From positions 1 to 64,000 of the forward strand of contig PAQH01000034.1 of NCBI GenBank assembly GCA_002709225.1: DNA of 64,000 nt, written 5' to 3'. This DNA is from Planctomycetaceae bacterium (GTDB lineage: Bacteria > Planctomycetota > Planctomycetia > Pirellulales > Pirellulaceae). The notes beneath the pieces are model-generated. The model was not told the origin of the DNA, did not search any database, and saw only the letters and a list, made by a program, of their open reading frames with translations. Positions 35,136 to 44,076 of this stretch are shown here, one piece after another; the stretch's first letter is position 1; each line of letters starts with the position of its first letter. Made by a program: the position numbers and the translations under genes.

Positions 35136-36407
35136 ATGTCTGAATTTGACTTGCCCGAGTTACGCCCTGCCGCCGCCGAAGACGGTAAGGCGAACGAGTT
35201 CCAGGTGCAGCCGGCCAGCCGTGTATTGCGTCTGCCGCCGTATATGTTCGGTCGTATCAACCAGCTGCTGTATGAAAAGCGCAAGCTCGGGCGGGATGTA
35301 ATCGATTTGGGTATGGGAAATCCCAGCGATCCTCCCGACCCAATGGTTACCGAAAAACTGGCCGAGGCGGTGCAGGATCCCCGGAATCATAGTTACAGTC
35401 GGTCGAATGGGATTGCCAACTTGCGTCGGGAAGTGGCCAGTAAGTACGTCAAACGTTACGGCGTGCGGCTGGATCCCGAACAACAGGTGCTTGTGAGCCT
35501 CGGGTCCAAAGAGGGTTTCAGCCACATGTGTTTGGCGATGATGGGGCCCGGTGACACGGCAATTGTTCCCGCCCCCTACTTTCCCGTTCACCTATACGCC
35601 GTGGCGTTAGCGTCGGGCAACGTGATCGCGCTGGAGGTTTCGGACAGCGACAAGTTACTTTCCAACATCGCGTACACTTGCCAGCATCTTTACCCCAAAC
35701 CCAAGCTCGTCATTCTCAACTATCCCCACAATCCATCGACAGTGACGGTGACACAGGATTTTTTCACCGAAATGGTGCAGCTGGCCCGGCGTTATGGGTT
35801 TCTCGTGATCAGCGATTTTGCCTATGCCGATGTTGGTTTTGATGGCTATCAGCCGCCGAGTTTCCTGGCCTCTCCTGGCGCCTGTGACGTGGGAGTTGAG
35901 TTCACGACCATGAGCAAGGGATACAACATGGCTGGATGGCGAGTGGGATTTTGCTGCGGTAACGAAGCGATGATTCGGGCGCTCAGTGTCATCAAGGGAT
36001 ACTATGACTACGGCATGTTTCAGGCAGTGCAAATTGCGTCGATCGTGGCTTTGCGACACTGTGATGCTGCGGTCGAAGCACAGGCGGCCCTTTATCAACG
36101 CAGACGCGATGTTTTGGTTGATGGACTACGGAGGTCAGGATGGATCGTCGATTCGCCCCAAGCGGGTATGTTCGTGTGGGCTAAGATTCCAGAACCGTGG
36201 GCAACACGTATGTCGACGATGGATTTGGGCATGCATTTACTCGAAGCTGGTGATGTGGCTGTCAGTCCGGGAAGTGGTTTCGGCCCTGCCGGGGAAGGCT
36301 ATGTGCGGATGGCGCTGGTCGAAAATGAGAATCGACTCCGTCAAGCGGTCCGACAGATGGGACGCTGCTTGAGCGTGCCGGCCCTGGACCCCGGACGAAC
36401 TGGCTGA
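35136..36407 (+). CDS. Class I/II PLP-dependent aminotransferase, AlaC-like
   Basis: The product has 423 residues. Fold-type I aminotransferase marks are '[13 protein letters not shown]' (58-69), '[15 protein letters not shown]', 'VPAPYFPVH', '[11 protein letters not shown]' (194-204), '[11 protein letters not shown]', the PLP lysine K261 in '[16 protein letters not shown]', and the C-terminal Arg region '[20 protein letters not shown]'. It resembles AlaC (glutamate-pyruvate aminotransferase) and related aminotransferases acting in alanine, aspartate or methionine metabolism. ATG at 35136 is preferred to the preceding GTG. It lies 108 bases after cysK, possibly in the same operon. Confidence 0.88.
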   Translation: MSEFDLPELRPAAAEDGKANEFQVQPASRVLRLPPYMFGRINQLLYEKRKLGRDVIDLGMGNPSDPPDPMVTEKLAEAVQDPRNHSYSRSNGIANLRREVASKYVKRYGVRLDPEQQVLVSLGSKEGFSHMCLAMMGPGDTAIVPAPYFPVHLYAVALASGNVIALEVSDSDKLLSNIAYTCQHLYPKPKLVILNYPHNPSTVTVTQDFFTEMVQLARRYGFLVISDFAYADVGFDGYQPPSFLASPGACDVGVEFTTMSKGYNMAGWRVGFCCGNEAMIRALSVIKGYYDYGMFQAVQIASIVALRHCDAAVEAQAALYQRRRDVLVDGLRRSGWIVDSPQAGMFVWAKIPEPWATRMSTMDLGMHLLEAGDVAVSPGSGFGPAGEGYVRMALVENENRLRQAVRQMGRCLSVPALDPGRTG

Positions 36408-36505
36408 TCGTACGGATTACGGTCGGGCAACCTGTTCACAATTGCATTCACTGCCCAGGCTTAACGAGCGGCTTGGCTCACAAAGTCTATCCGCTGGAGA
36501 GCTTT

Positions 36506-37681
36506 TCACAGCGTTTCCAGCCCCACCTGCAGTGAATCGACGATGTGTTCGGCCGATTCGATGCCAACCGAGAGACGGATGGTTCCGCCTCCAATACCTA
36601 GCGTCTCGCGCTGCGCGACAGAAAGTCCACGATGGCTGGTTGATTCAGGGTGACTCAGCGTGGTGATTGTCTCCCCCAAAGACGGGCAGAAGGGCAAGGC
36701 CTGATTGGCTTGTATGAAGGATTCCGCGGCCGCCCGCCCGCCTTTGAGGTGAAAGGTGACGACGGTACCAAATTGGCCATGGAATTGTTGTCTGGCCAAA
36801 TCGTGTTGCGGGTGATCTTCAAGTCCCGGATAGTCAACCTGTTCGATCTCAGCTTGGCGTAGAAGCCATTGCGAGACGTGTAAAGCGGATTCGCACGCGC
36901 GTGAGATCCGCAAAGGGAGCGTGGCCAGTCCCCGTGTGGCTAGCCAACAATCAAAAGGCCCGCTGGCCAGACCCCAGATCGAAATGGCATCAGTGACTTC
37001 TTGCCAATTCGATTGATTGCCGCACAACAGCCCCAGCATCACATCGCTGTGGCCGTTCATCATTTTGCTGACACTTTCCATTACCAGGTCGGCGCCCTGT
37101 TCGAGAGGACGGCAGAGCACCGGGCTGGCGAACGTATTATCGACCAGAAGTTGCGATCCGTGTTGGTGCGATAACTCTGCCAACGAAGCGAGATTGGCAA
37201 CCTTGAGCCGGGGATTGGAGATCGTTTCGACTACAATTAACCGCGTTTCGGCGCGGCAGGATTCCGTGATCGACTCGAGTTGACACGGGTCAAACAACGT
37301 GTGGTCGATCCCCAATTTGGGACATTGTTCGGTTAACAACTGCAGGCTGCGTCCATATAGCTCGCGGCTGACCAGTACGTGATCACCAGCCTTAAGTTGA
37401 GAGAGTACGGCGGCGGACAAGGCGGCCATCCCGGAGGATGTGATGACCGCTTGCTGTGCGCCGTGCAACTGGCGGCATTTGGAGGCTAACGCTGCGGCGT
37501 TGGGGTGCGCGTCTCGTTGATAGACATAACCGGCTACGTTCCCCTCGAGCATTTGCTCGGCCTGCTCCAGTGAATCGCATTGCCATACTGAGGTTGGATA
37601 GATAGGCATCGCCAACGGTCGAGTAATTGAGGCCGGCATGGTGTCGGGTTGTGGGCATTGGTCTTCGGGGCGTCCTTGCAT
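36506..37681 (-). CDS. Trans-sulfuration enzyme (cystathionine gamma-synthase/lyase family)
   Basis: The product has 391 residues of the Cys/Met metabolism PLP family. The PLP lysine is K206 in 'VMESVSKMMNGHSDVMLG'. Other marks are 'SSGMAALSAAVLSQLKAGDHVL' (82-103), 'VVETISNPRLKV', 'LLVDNTFASPVLCRPLEQGADLV' and the C-terminal 'ETITTLSHPESTSHRGL...IRLSVGIESAEHIVDSL'. The usual 'YxRxxNPT' motif is changed to 'YVYQRDAHPNAAAL'. Gamma-synthase, gamma-lyase and methionine gamma-lyase cannot be told apart by eye. GGAG is 7 bases upstream of the ATG. The gene converges on the aminotransferase gene. Confidence 0.88.
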   Translation of the reverse strand: MQGRPEDQCPQPDTMPASITRPLAMPIYPTSVWQCDSLEQAEQMLEGNVAGYVYQRDAHPNAAALASKCRQLHGAQQAVITSSGMAALSAAVLSQLKAGDHVLVSRELYGRSLQLLTEQCPKLGIDHTLFDPCQLESITESCRAETRLIVVETISNPRLKVANLASLAELSHQHGSQLLVDNTFASPVLCRPLEQGADLVMESVSKMMNGHSDVMLGLLCGNQSNWQEVTDAISIWGLASGPFDCWLATRGLATLPLRISRACESALHVSQWLLRQAEIEQVDYPGLEDHPQHDLARQQFHGQFGTVVTFHLKGGRAAAESFIQANQALPFCPSLGETITTLSHPESTSHRGLSVAQRETLGIGGGTIRLSVGIESAEHIVDSLQVGLETL

Positions 37682-37839
37682 GGTTCAGCTCCGCGCGTGA
37701 ACTTGATAAGTATTTGGGACCAGCTTTGGATAAACTCGAATCAATCGACGGGCGTGACGATGAGGGTACCCTATCGTTATGCTGTGTGGGGAGCGGTACG
37801 GTTAGGAAGTACTTTCTTTCGTTTTGCCGATAGATCGTG

Positions 37840-39249
37840 ATGTTGAATACGAGTGACATTCAGTCAACGGATGCCGAGACGGCCTCCGGGCCACGACGGC
37901 AATTGTCGTTGCTCGACAGCACTTGCATCATCGTTGGCATTATTATCGGCTCAGGGATCTACGAGTTAACCCCCCGGATTGCAGGCAACGTATCGAGCCC
38001 CGCGATGCTCTTGGGAGTCTGGTTGTTTGGTGGGTTCGTCGCTTTCGCAGGGGCGCTTTGTTATGCGGAGCTTGCTACCGCGTATCCCCGTTCCGGTGGT
38101 GACTATATTTTTTTGTCACGCGCCTATGGCGGCCGTTTTGCATTCTTGTTCGCCTGGGCCGAGTTCTGGATCGTACGTCCAGGCAACATGGGCGTGATTT
38201 CGTACGTCTTTGGCCGTTATGCCCAGCAGATCTGGCCGTTGGAGGAGATCGTTCGTGAGGAAGTTGCCATCACCGGGTTTGCTTGTGCGGCGATTGGCCT
38301 GTTGACCGCTATGAACCTCTGGGGGGTCCGAGCTGGTACGCGCACCCAGAATACACTCACCGTCCTCAAGGTCCTCGGCCTCTTAGGTATCTGTGTATTC
38401 GGACTGCTGAGTGTGGGTGTACGGCCGGATGGAGATGTGGTGTCAGCCCAGGTTTCCACCCCGCAGGCCAATTTTCCCATGGCCTTGTTGTTTGTGTTGT
38501 TTTGTTTCGGGGGTTGGAATGAGATGTCGTATGTGGCGGCGGAGGTGCGCAAGCCGGAAGCGAATATTGTGCGGGCGTTACTGCTGGGAACCTGTTCGAC
38601 GCTGCTGATCTATTTGGTCGTAAATCTGGCTTTCCTGAAATCGATGGGGTTGCCTGGCATCACTGCTGCCGACGCCGTGGCCACCGATGTAGTGCGGCCG
38701 CGCTTGGGAGATTACGCGGCGCGCGCCATTAGTTTGTTAATTTGCCTGACCTGTTTAGGGGCCATTAATGGCATGTTGTTCACCGGCTCCCGGATCTACT
38801 ACGCGGTGGGTACCGAGCACGCCTGGTTTTCCTGGTTAGGGCGCTGGCACCATCGTTTTGGTGGCCCTATTCGTGCCCTGCTGTTGCAATCGTTCGCTAC
38901 CTTGGCACTTGTGATTACCGCTTCCGTCACCACCCCAGGAGAAGGATTCGAGACCTTGTTTTTGTTTTCCGCTCCAGTCTATTGGGGCTTTGCAATCTTC
39001 GTAGCATTGTCCTTGTTTATTCTGCGCATTCGCGACCCGGATGCACCGCAGGTACATCGGGTCTGGCTGTTTCCGATTCCGCCATTGATCTTTCTGGGCA
39101 GCGCGTGCTACCTCTTTTATTCGGGTTTGACGTATGCGATCGCCCACAAAGAGCTCCGTCTCTCGCTGTGGGCGGTTGTGATCCTGGCTATCGGAGCGCT
39201 GTTGGCAATCTGGAATCCCAGAGGCCGAACGGCGGAGCCTGGTTGCTAG
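37840..39249 (+). CDS. APC-family amino acid permease
   Basis: The product has 469 residues and about 12 hydrophobic segments. The first carries the APC-family motif 'LDSTCIIVGIIIGSGIYELTP', the unwound helix with a G-S-G-I substrate-binding loop. 'FGGFVAFAGALCYAELATAYPRSGGDYIFLSRAYGG' is the second hallmark, and 'LFCFGGWNEMSYVAAEVRKPEANIVRAL' the sixth-helix region. It should take up or exchange amino acids across the cytoplasmic membrane; specificity is unknown. Its neighbours are amino-acid enzymes upstream, but the direction differs from the trans-sulfuration gene, with which it shares a divergent 158-base spacer. Confidence 0.9.
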   Translation: MLNTSDIQSTDAETASGPRRQLSLLDSTCIIVGIIIGSGIYELTPRIAGNVSSPAMLLGVWLFGGFVAFAGALCYAELATAYPRSGGDYIFLSRAYGGRFAFLFAWAEFWIVRPGNMGVISYVFGRYAQQIWPLEEIVREEVAITGFACAAIGLLTAMNLWGVRAGTRTQNTLTVLKVLGLLGICVFGLLSVGVRPDGDVVSAQVSTPQANFPMALLFVLFCFGGWNEMSYVAAEVRKPEANIVRALLLGTCSTLLIYLVVNLAFLKSMGLPGITAADAVATDVVRPRLGDYAARAISLLICLTCLGAINGMLFTGSRIYYAVGTEHAWFSWLGRWHHRFGGPIRALLLQSFATLALVITASVTTPGEGFETLFLFSAPVYWGFAIFVALSLFILRIRDPDAPQVHRVWLFPIPPLIFLGSACYLFYSGLTYAIAHKELRLSLWAVVILAIGALLAIWNPRGRTAEPGC

Positions 39250-39284
39250 TAAATCCGGCTGTCGGAATTGTCAGCTTGATTCGG

Positions 39285-39716
39285 TTAATCGCTACTGATC
39301 GTGACACTTTCCATGCGATCGCCTTGTTGGATCGTATCCACGACATCCTGACCGGTTACCACGCGTCCAAATACGGAGTGTTTACCGTCCAGGTGTGGCG
39401 TGGCGACGTGGGTGATGAAGAATTGAGACCCGTTGGTATTGGGACCCGCATTGGCCATGGAAAGCACTCCCGGTCCGTCGTGTGTTAATTCAGGGTGAAA
39501 CTCATCGGCGAACTTGTAGCCAGGACCACCCGTACCGGTCCCATCCGGACAGCCTCCCTGGACCATGAAATCGGCGATAACACGGTGAAAGGTGAGGCCG
39601 TTGTAGAAGCCTTTTTCAGCCAGATCGACGAAATTCTTGACGGTGTTCGGTGTCTTGTCCTGATGAAGTTCCAGCACGATGTTACCCCGGCTGGTTTCGA
39701 TTGTCGCAGTTGTCAT
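39285..39716 (-). CDS. Cyclophilin-type peptidyl-prolyl cis-trans isomerase
   Basis: The product has 143 residues, a single-domain bacterial cyclophilin. Active-site segments are '[33 protein letters not shown]' with the catalytic Arg in FHRV, '[22 protein letters not shown]' and '[19 protein letters not shown]'. There is no signal peptide, so it acts in the cytoplasm. AAGGAG lies at ideal distance from the ATG. Short spacers separate it from the APC gene (convergent) and the ABC ATPase gene (same strand upstream). Confidence 0.95.
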   Translation of the reverse strand: MTTATIETSRGNIVLELHQDKTPNTVKNFVDLAEKGFYNGLTFHRVIADFMVQGGCPDGTGTGGPGYKFADEFHPELTHDGPGVLSMANAGPNTNGSQFFITHVATPHLDGKHSVFGRVVTGQDVVDTIQQGDRMESVTISSD

Positions 39717-39758
39717 GTGAAGCTCCTTTTGTATTTCAAAGATCGAGTTGACAGAAAA

Positions 39759-40523
39759 TCAAGTATTCGGGGGCTCGTTCGAGGCAGTTGAATTCCGTCG
39801 CTTGGACAAGGCACCCGTGTCCTGTGGCGCGAGCTCAGCACTGCTGGGCGTTTGTACTGATTGTGTTCGGTTAGGACGTCGACCGGCTATGGTGGTAAGG
39901 AGGCCGTCATTGATGCGTACGATCCACTGTGCCAACCGCTCCGCTTCTTGTTGACTGTGTGTCACATGGAGTACCGTGACGCCAGTCTGCTGTTGGACGT
40001 TTTCCAAGAGTTGACACATCTGGTCGCGGGTGCGGTCGTCCAAGGCGCTCAGCGGTTCATCGAGCAGGAGCGTTGTCGGATGAAAGCTTAGTGCCCGGCC
40101 CAGAGCGACGCGTTGACGTTCGCCACCGCTGAGTCCGTGGATTTGCCGTTTGAGTAACGACGTGATTTCCAGCATCGTTGCCAGCTCATCGACGCGTTTT
40201 TTTATGACTTGGCGGTCTGCGTTGCGGATTTGCAGCGCGAAGGAGAGGTTTTGAGAAACACTCATTGTGTTGAATAGAGCGCCATCCTGGGGCATGTAAC
40301 CCACGTTGCGATCGCGTGGATGCAGGGTGGTAACATCTTGCTGCCCGAGCATGATCTGGCCGGATTCAACTTTTTTGAGACCTGCGACGGCCTCCAGGAC
40401 CGTTGTTTTACCACAGCCGGTTTTTCCCATCAGCACGCAGTAGTCACCCGTGGGTACCTGGAAGCTGGCATTTTCCAGTCGGAAGTCTCCGGCCTGGAGC
40501 GTGACGTGGTTAATGTGGATCAA
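39759..40523 (-). CDS. ABC transporter ATP-binding protein, molybdate/tungstate-type
   Basis: The product has 254 residues. Walker A is GKTGCGKT at 33-40, the Q-loop 'YMPQDGALF' at 76-84, the signature LSGGE at 131-135, Walker B 'TLLLDEP' with D155/E156, and the switch His in 'HVTHSQQEA'. The last 40 residues are a polar, Ser/Thr/Pro-rich tail without the TOBE domain seen in ModC. It lies downstream of the permease and binding protein genes in the same direction, so it powers that importer. The oxyanion identity is inferred from the binding protein and permease. Confidence 0.88.
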   Translation of the reverse strand: MIHINHVTLQAGDFRLENASFQVPTGDYCVLMGKTGCGKTTVLEAVAGLKKVESGQIMLGQQDVTTLHPRDRNVGYMPQDGALFNTMSVSQNLSFALQIRNADRQVIKKRVDELATMLEITSLLKRQIHGLSGGERQRVALGRALSFHPTTLLLDEPLSALDDRTRDQMCQLLENVQQQTGVTVLHVTHSQQEAERLAQWIVRINDGLLTTIAGRRPNRTQSVQTPSSAELAPQDTGALSKRRNSTASNEPPNT

Positions 40524-40600
40524 GGCAAGACCAGCATTTGGAAAATGGTCAATTGGGTGAGGCCCACCTGATGCAAGCCAACCGGCGGAAAAAGGATTGG

Positions 40601-41995
40601 TCAGATCGCGGCGCGATTGCCCCAGAGACGAGCGATGATAAGTACGATCATAGCCCCGGTAACCATGATCAGCGAGACGGCCACGGCAGCGGCGGTATCC
40701 CCGACGTTCATTTCTAGGAAAATCGTGGTCGAGAGCACCTCGGTTTTCATTCGTGTTGCGCCGGCGAAGATCAGCAAAGGTCCGAATTCACCCAGCGCTC
40801 GCGCCCAAGCTAAAGTGGCTGCGGTCAGGATACCTTTGCGCGCCTCGGGGAGCACAACTCTTGTGAATGCTTGAAACCGGGTGCAGCCGAGAGTCAACGC
40901 AACTTCTTCTCGTCGTGAATCAATTTGGTCGAATGTGGCGCGCATGGTACGGACCGCAAACGCTGCCGCAACCATCGTCTGTGCCAATACAACCGCTGGT
41001 ATTTCATAGACCACTCGATCATGCAAGCCTCGAGGGACGAATTGGAACAAGATGAGCAAACTGAGGCCTACGACCAGCGGAGGCAAGACAATGGGGATGT
41101 CGACGATCGCATCGATCAGGTTGTGCCCGCGGAACTGATAACGGGAGAGCAGGTAGCCGATCGGGATCGCCAACCAGAGAGAAAAAATCGCCGTGATAGT
41201 GCAACTGATTAGGCTGAGTTTGGTGGCATAGCGGATTTCGGGTTTTTGCAGGGCAGCGGTCAATGGGTTGTAAGCCAGCCGCGATAAGAGTGGATAGTCT
41301 GTTTCCCAGTCGGCCCGGGCGCGTCCCAGCCATAAGTACTTGATTCTGGAAACGAAGCCTCCACGCGGCAATGCTAATTCAAGACCGCTCACATTCTGGA
41401 TACCGGACTGTTTCTTATCTTTGCCGGAGAATTCCAGCAGGGTGCCGTTCGTCCTGCCTTGAATTTCTCGCGACGCCACCAACTGTCCGTCCACGTCGAG
41501 AAAACGCGCGCTGGCCACAGCATTGATGGGGATTCCGGAGAGCTCGAGTAACGTGAGTTCGACTGGCTCCGCCCAGTGGAAGACAAGCTTTGCTTGAGGA
41601 CCTTGGAATACGCTTGGCATATCCGCCGCGGAACTCGTTTTTGCAATTCCTAACATCGGGGTAGAGAAGCGTGTTGCCGGGGAGTTCTTCAAAGCCTCGT
41701 TTTCAACGGGCAGGTACTCAAAGATGGTTGCGGGGTGCTGCTCGCTGTGGGTTCGAATAGTCAAGCCACGTCGGTCGTATTGAGTTGTCACCTTGTCACC
41801 GTGATGCAGTAGGCGTCCGGCGTCGTCCCAAAGAAACTCAATAGTCGCCATCTTGATTTGTTTGTGGACGATCAGGTACAGCAAATCAGCGCCCAGCATG
41901 CCCACAATCAGACTGATGTAGGTTGCTCCCAGGATGGCTAGGCCAATGAGAAATGGTCGGTCAGAAGATGTGCGGGACGTAATCGGTTCGGCCAT
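40601..41995 (-). CDS. ABC transporter permease (ModB/TupB-like) with a large extracytoplasmic insert
   Basis: The product has 464 residues, about twice a normal ModB. A first transmembrane helix at about 15-43 is followed by a hydrophilic stretch of about 200 residues (50-250) with beta-rich character ('QAKLVFHWAEPVELTLLELSGIPINAVASARFLDVDGQLVASREI'), reminiscent of a carbohydrate-binding or discoidin-like fold. A standard ModB-type permease follows from residue 257, with the EAA loop 'EVALTLGCTRFQAFTRVVLPEARKGI' and about five helices. The insert should be in the periplasm next to the binding protein. It starts 38 bases after the binding protein stop, in one operon. Confidence 0.82.
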   Translation of the reverse strand: MAEPITSRTSSDRPFLIGLAILGATYISLIVGMLGADLLYLIVHKQIKMATIEFLWDDAGRLLHHGDKVTTQYDRRGLTIRTHSEQHPATIFEYLPVENEALKNSPATRFSTPMLGIAKTSSAADMPSVFQGPQAKLVFHWAEPVELTLLELSGIPINAVASARFLDVDGQLVASREIQGRTNGTLLEFSGKDKKQSGIQNVSGLELALPRGGFVSRIKYLWLGRARADWETDYPLLSRLAYNPLTAALQKPEIRYATKLSLISCTITAIFSLWLAIPIGYLLSRYQFRGHNLIDAIVDIPIVLPPLVVGLSLLILFQFVPRGLHDRVVYEIPAVVLAQTMVAAAFAVRTMRATFDQIDSRREEVALTLGCTRFQAFTRVVLPEARKGILTAATLAWARALGEFGPLLIFAGATRMKTEVLSTTIFLEMNVGDTAAAVAVSLIMVTGAMIVLIIARLWGNRAAI

Positions 41996-42033
41996 AGCTC
42001 CAGCAGATCTTGTTGGGCGTTCCTAGGCCGACA

Positions 42034-43605
42034 CTAATTGCTGGCCTGGGGAGCCGCCAGCCGCCAGCGGAACCCGACTTCCTCGAATTGCCTGCGAGAA
42101 GCCGCAACGGTATCGAAGAGCCGCTGAGACAACTGTTTGAATTGACTTTCCCGAGCAACACTAAACGGTTGGATCGCCTTGGCCAACTTTGATTGGATTG
42201 GAACAATCTCAATCTTGTCGAGATTGGACGATGCGTCTGTACGGTAGACGAGTGCTGCGTCCGCGGATGCGGAAGTGACTGCTGGCAGCAGCATCGCTGA
42301 CGAGGGAGTTTGCGCTTTGATATTGTTCGCCAGCATTTGCTCATAAAGCCCGGCATCTTGCAGCAAACGTCGACTTAGCACGCCGATCGTACATTCACGT
42401 GGCTCACCGATTGCGACTCTGACTCCTTCACTGGCCAGATCCTTGAGTTGTTGGATATTCTTGGGATTTCCCTTTTGAACACAGATCACAATGTCGGTTT
42501 CTGACACATGGATGCCGGGTTCGAAGAACTCTTTCACGGCGTCGAGGTAATAAACATCGCACGCCATATACGTATCGGGAAACCCGTTCCCTTCGGTTTC
42601 CAGGATCGTTTTCATTTGTGCTGTCAGGATCCCGCAACCATTGTAAATGGTGTTGACCTTGACGCCTTCGCGGGACTCAAAGGCTTGAATGATGGGTTCT
42701 AAGGCCCGACGATTGACCGAACCTGCGAAAAAAGTCAGTTCTGGTTTATGGGCCCAGATATCGCCGTTGACGACACGAAACCCCTTTTCTCGAAAAATTC
42801 GTAATCCTTTGTCACGTGCAGCTGCATAGCGGGCAAAGTGTAACGCGGCGGTTGGCTGCTTCGTCGAGCGGAGCACTCCCATTTGAACCCGTGCGTCGCC
42901 GGCATCGAGTTCAGGCGTAGCGACTTGTTTGAGCTCTGTATATTGAGCTGCCGTGGCGTCCCAGATTACGCCGGCATCAACACTCCCCAGCTTGATATCG
43001 TTCGCGACTTCGTTGACCGTCGGTTTGAAAACCCCGTTTTCGGTGACGTTTTTGTTGACACGTTCCCAATGCCCAGAGCGAGTCAACAGTCGCCTAACTT
43101 TCTTGCCAATTGCTGCTGCGCCGGGATTACCTAAGCCCACACGATGTTGTGGTGAGGCGAGGTCTTCAACCGATTTTATGCTGGTCTTCTCCTTGAGGAC
43201 TGCGATCACCGGTTTCATATTTGCAAGGTCGAACACCTCATTAACCAATCTACCGTCCACGGCTTGCTGAATGTAACTCGAGTCACCTGCCAGATAGAGG
43301 TCACCAGTGTCGGCAACCTTGATTTGGCTGAGCAGTGTGTTGGAGCCGCCGTACTGCAACTGCACATTAACGCCAAATTCGCGTTTGTATTGGCTGGCGA
43401 TTTCTTCCATGGGATAACGCATTCCGGCGGCGCAATAGACGAACAGTTCGTCGACTGAGGTTCCTGCAACCGGACCTGTGGAGTGGTCGGAGGATTCGTC
43501 GCGATCTAGCAGCAGCCAGGCAAGGCAGCCGACGACGATCAACGAGCCTATTATGAGGATGACAGCCGGAGCTGCGCGACCTGCACGGCGGCGAGTGGTT
43601 TGCAT
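42034..43605 (-). CDS. Tandem ModA-like substrate-binding protein, membrane-anchored
   Basis: The product has 523 residues. An N-terminal anchor helix spans about 11-33 and a short linker follows. Two periplasmic-binding modules follow. The first, about 53-285, includes 'ELFVYCAAGMRYPMEEIASQYKREFGV', 'GGSNTLLSQIK' and 'GDLYLAGDSSYI'; the second, about 289-520, includes 'LTFFAGSVNRRALEPIIQAFESREGV', 'NGCGILTAQMK' and 'DTYMACDVYYLD'. Each resembles the ModA/SBP_bac_11 family that binds molybdate or tungstate. Duplication in one chain is unusual. It should deliver substrate to the permease encoded just downstream. The ATG at 43605 has GAAGG upstream. Oxyanion specificity is inferred only. Confidence 0.85.
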   Translation of the reverse strand: MQTTRRRAGRAAPAVILIIGSLIVVGCLAWLLLDRDESSDHSTGPVAGTSVDELFVYCAAGMRYPMEEIASQYKREFGVNVQLQYGGSNTLLSQIKVADTGDLYLAGDSSYIQQAVDGRLVNEVFDLANMKPVIAVLKEKTSIKSVEDLASPQHRVGLGNPGAAAIGKKVRRLLTRSGHWERVNKNVTENGVFKPTVNEVANDIKLGSVDAGVIWDATAAQYTELKQVATPELDAGDARVQMGVLRSTKQPTAALHFARYAAARDKGLRIFREKGFRVVNGDIWAHKPELTFFAGSVNRRALEPIIQAFESREGVKVNTIYNGCGILTAQMKTILETEGNGFPDTYMACDVYYLDAVKEFFEPGIHVSETDIVICVQKGNPKNIQQLKDLASEGVRVAIGEPRECTIGVLSRRLLQDAGLYEQMLANNIKAQTPSSAMLLPAVTSASADAALVYRTDASSNLDKIEIVPIQSKLAKAIQPFSVARESQFKQLSQRLFDTVAASRRQFEEVGFRWRLAAPQASN

Positions 43606-44076
43606 AGAGCGGCCTTCATCAGAGTGCTTGGCTTGGCCTCGTAACGCGCACAGCACCACTTTGCGAGGACTGCACAAGCGTTGCGCGCGTGATGCCCTTA
43701 ATTAGAGGGTTTTTCTACAAGGTGTCCAGAGGTGAAGAGCTGTAGATGTGCGCTGCGCAGTGTAGATGTGCGCTGCACAGTGTTGATGTGCGCTGCACAG
43801 TGAAGTGCAATGATCTGCTGCGGGAACCGGAACCCCTCGGAGGAGTGGTTTTGTGGCGGAGCGTACTGGTGTTTTCTGTGTAGTTTTGGCTGGGCGCCAA
43901 TTTGACGCCCCTGTGGTGTAGGAAATATGCTTGTCATAATGGTCGCTTGATGTGATAATTTTCTGGTTGACGAATCCGAAGCATCCGGTTGCTACAGCTT
44001 GGAGACGGGGCCGGATGATTCGCTATAACCCAGGCGGTTTGCCTCATACTATTGAGTAAGAAGGAAGGGATCCACG
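43606..44076. other. Divergent spacer between the ABC operon and the DUF1549 gene
   Basis: No gene was recognised here. The region holds a striking 3 x 20-bp tandem array at 43741-43800 upstream of the ABC operon, and a GGAAGG ribosome binding site at about 44063-44068 for the plus-strand gene. Frames on the minus strand across the array are low-complexity shadows. Confidence 0.45.
43741..43800. repeat. Three 20-bp tandem repeats upstream of the ModA-like gene
   Basis: Copies at 43741-43760, 43761-43780 and 43781-43800 share TGTAGATGTGCGCTGCACAG, with one substitution in copy 1 (position 16) and one in copy 3 (position 4). Each has the near-palindromic CTGCRCAG. The 20-base period, close to two helical turns, puts identical sites on one face of the DNA, which suits a regulator binding array. 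They lie 136 bases or more before the start of the minus-strand operon. Confidence 0.75.

Noticed and set aside
43741-43800. CRISPR array.
   Set aside because: The three 20-bp units are directly adjacent with no spacers, and there are no cas genes.
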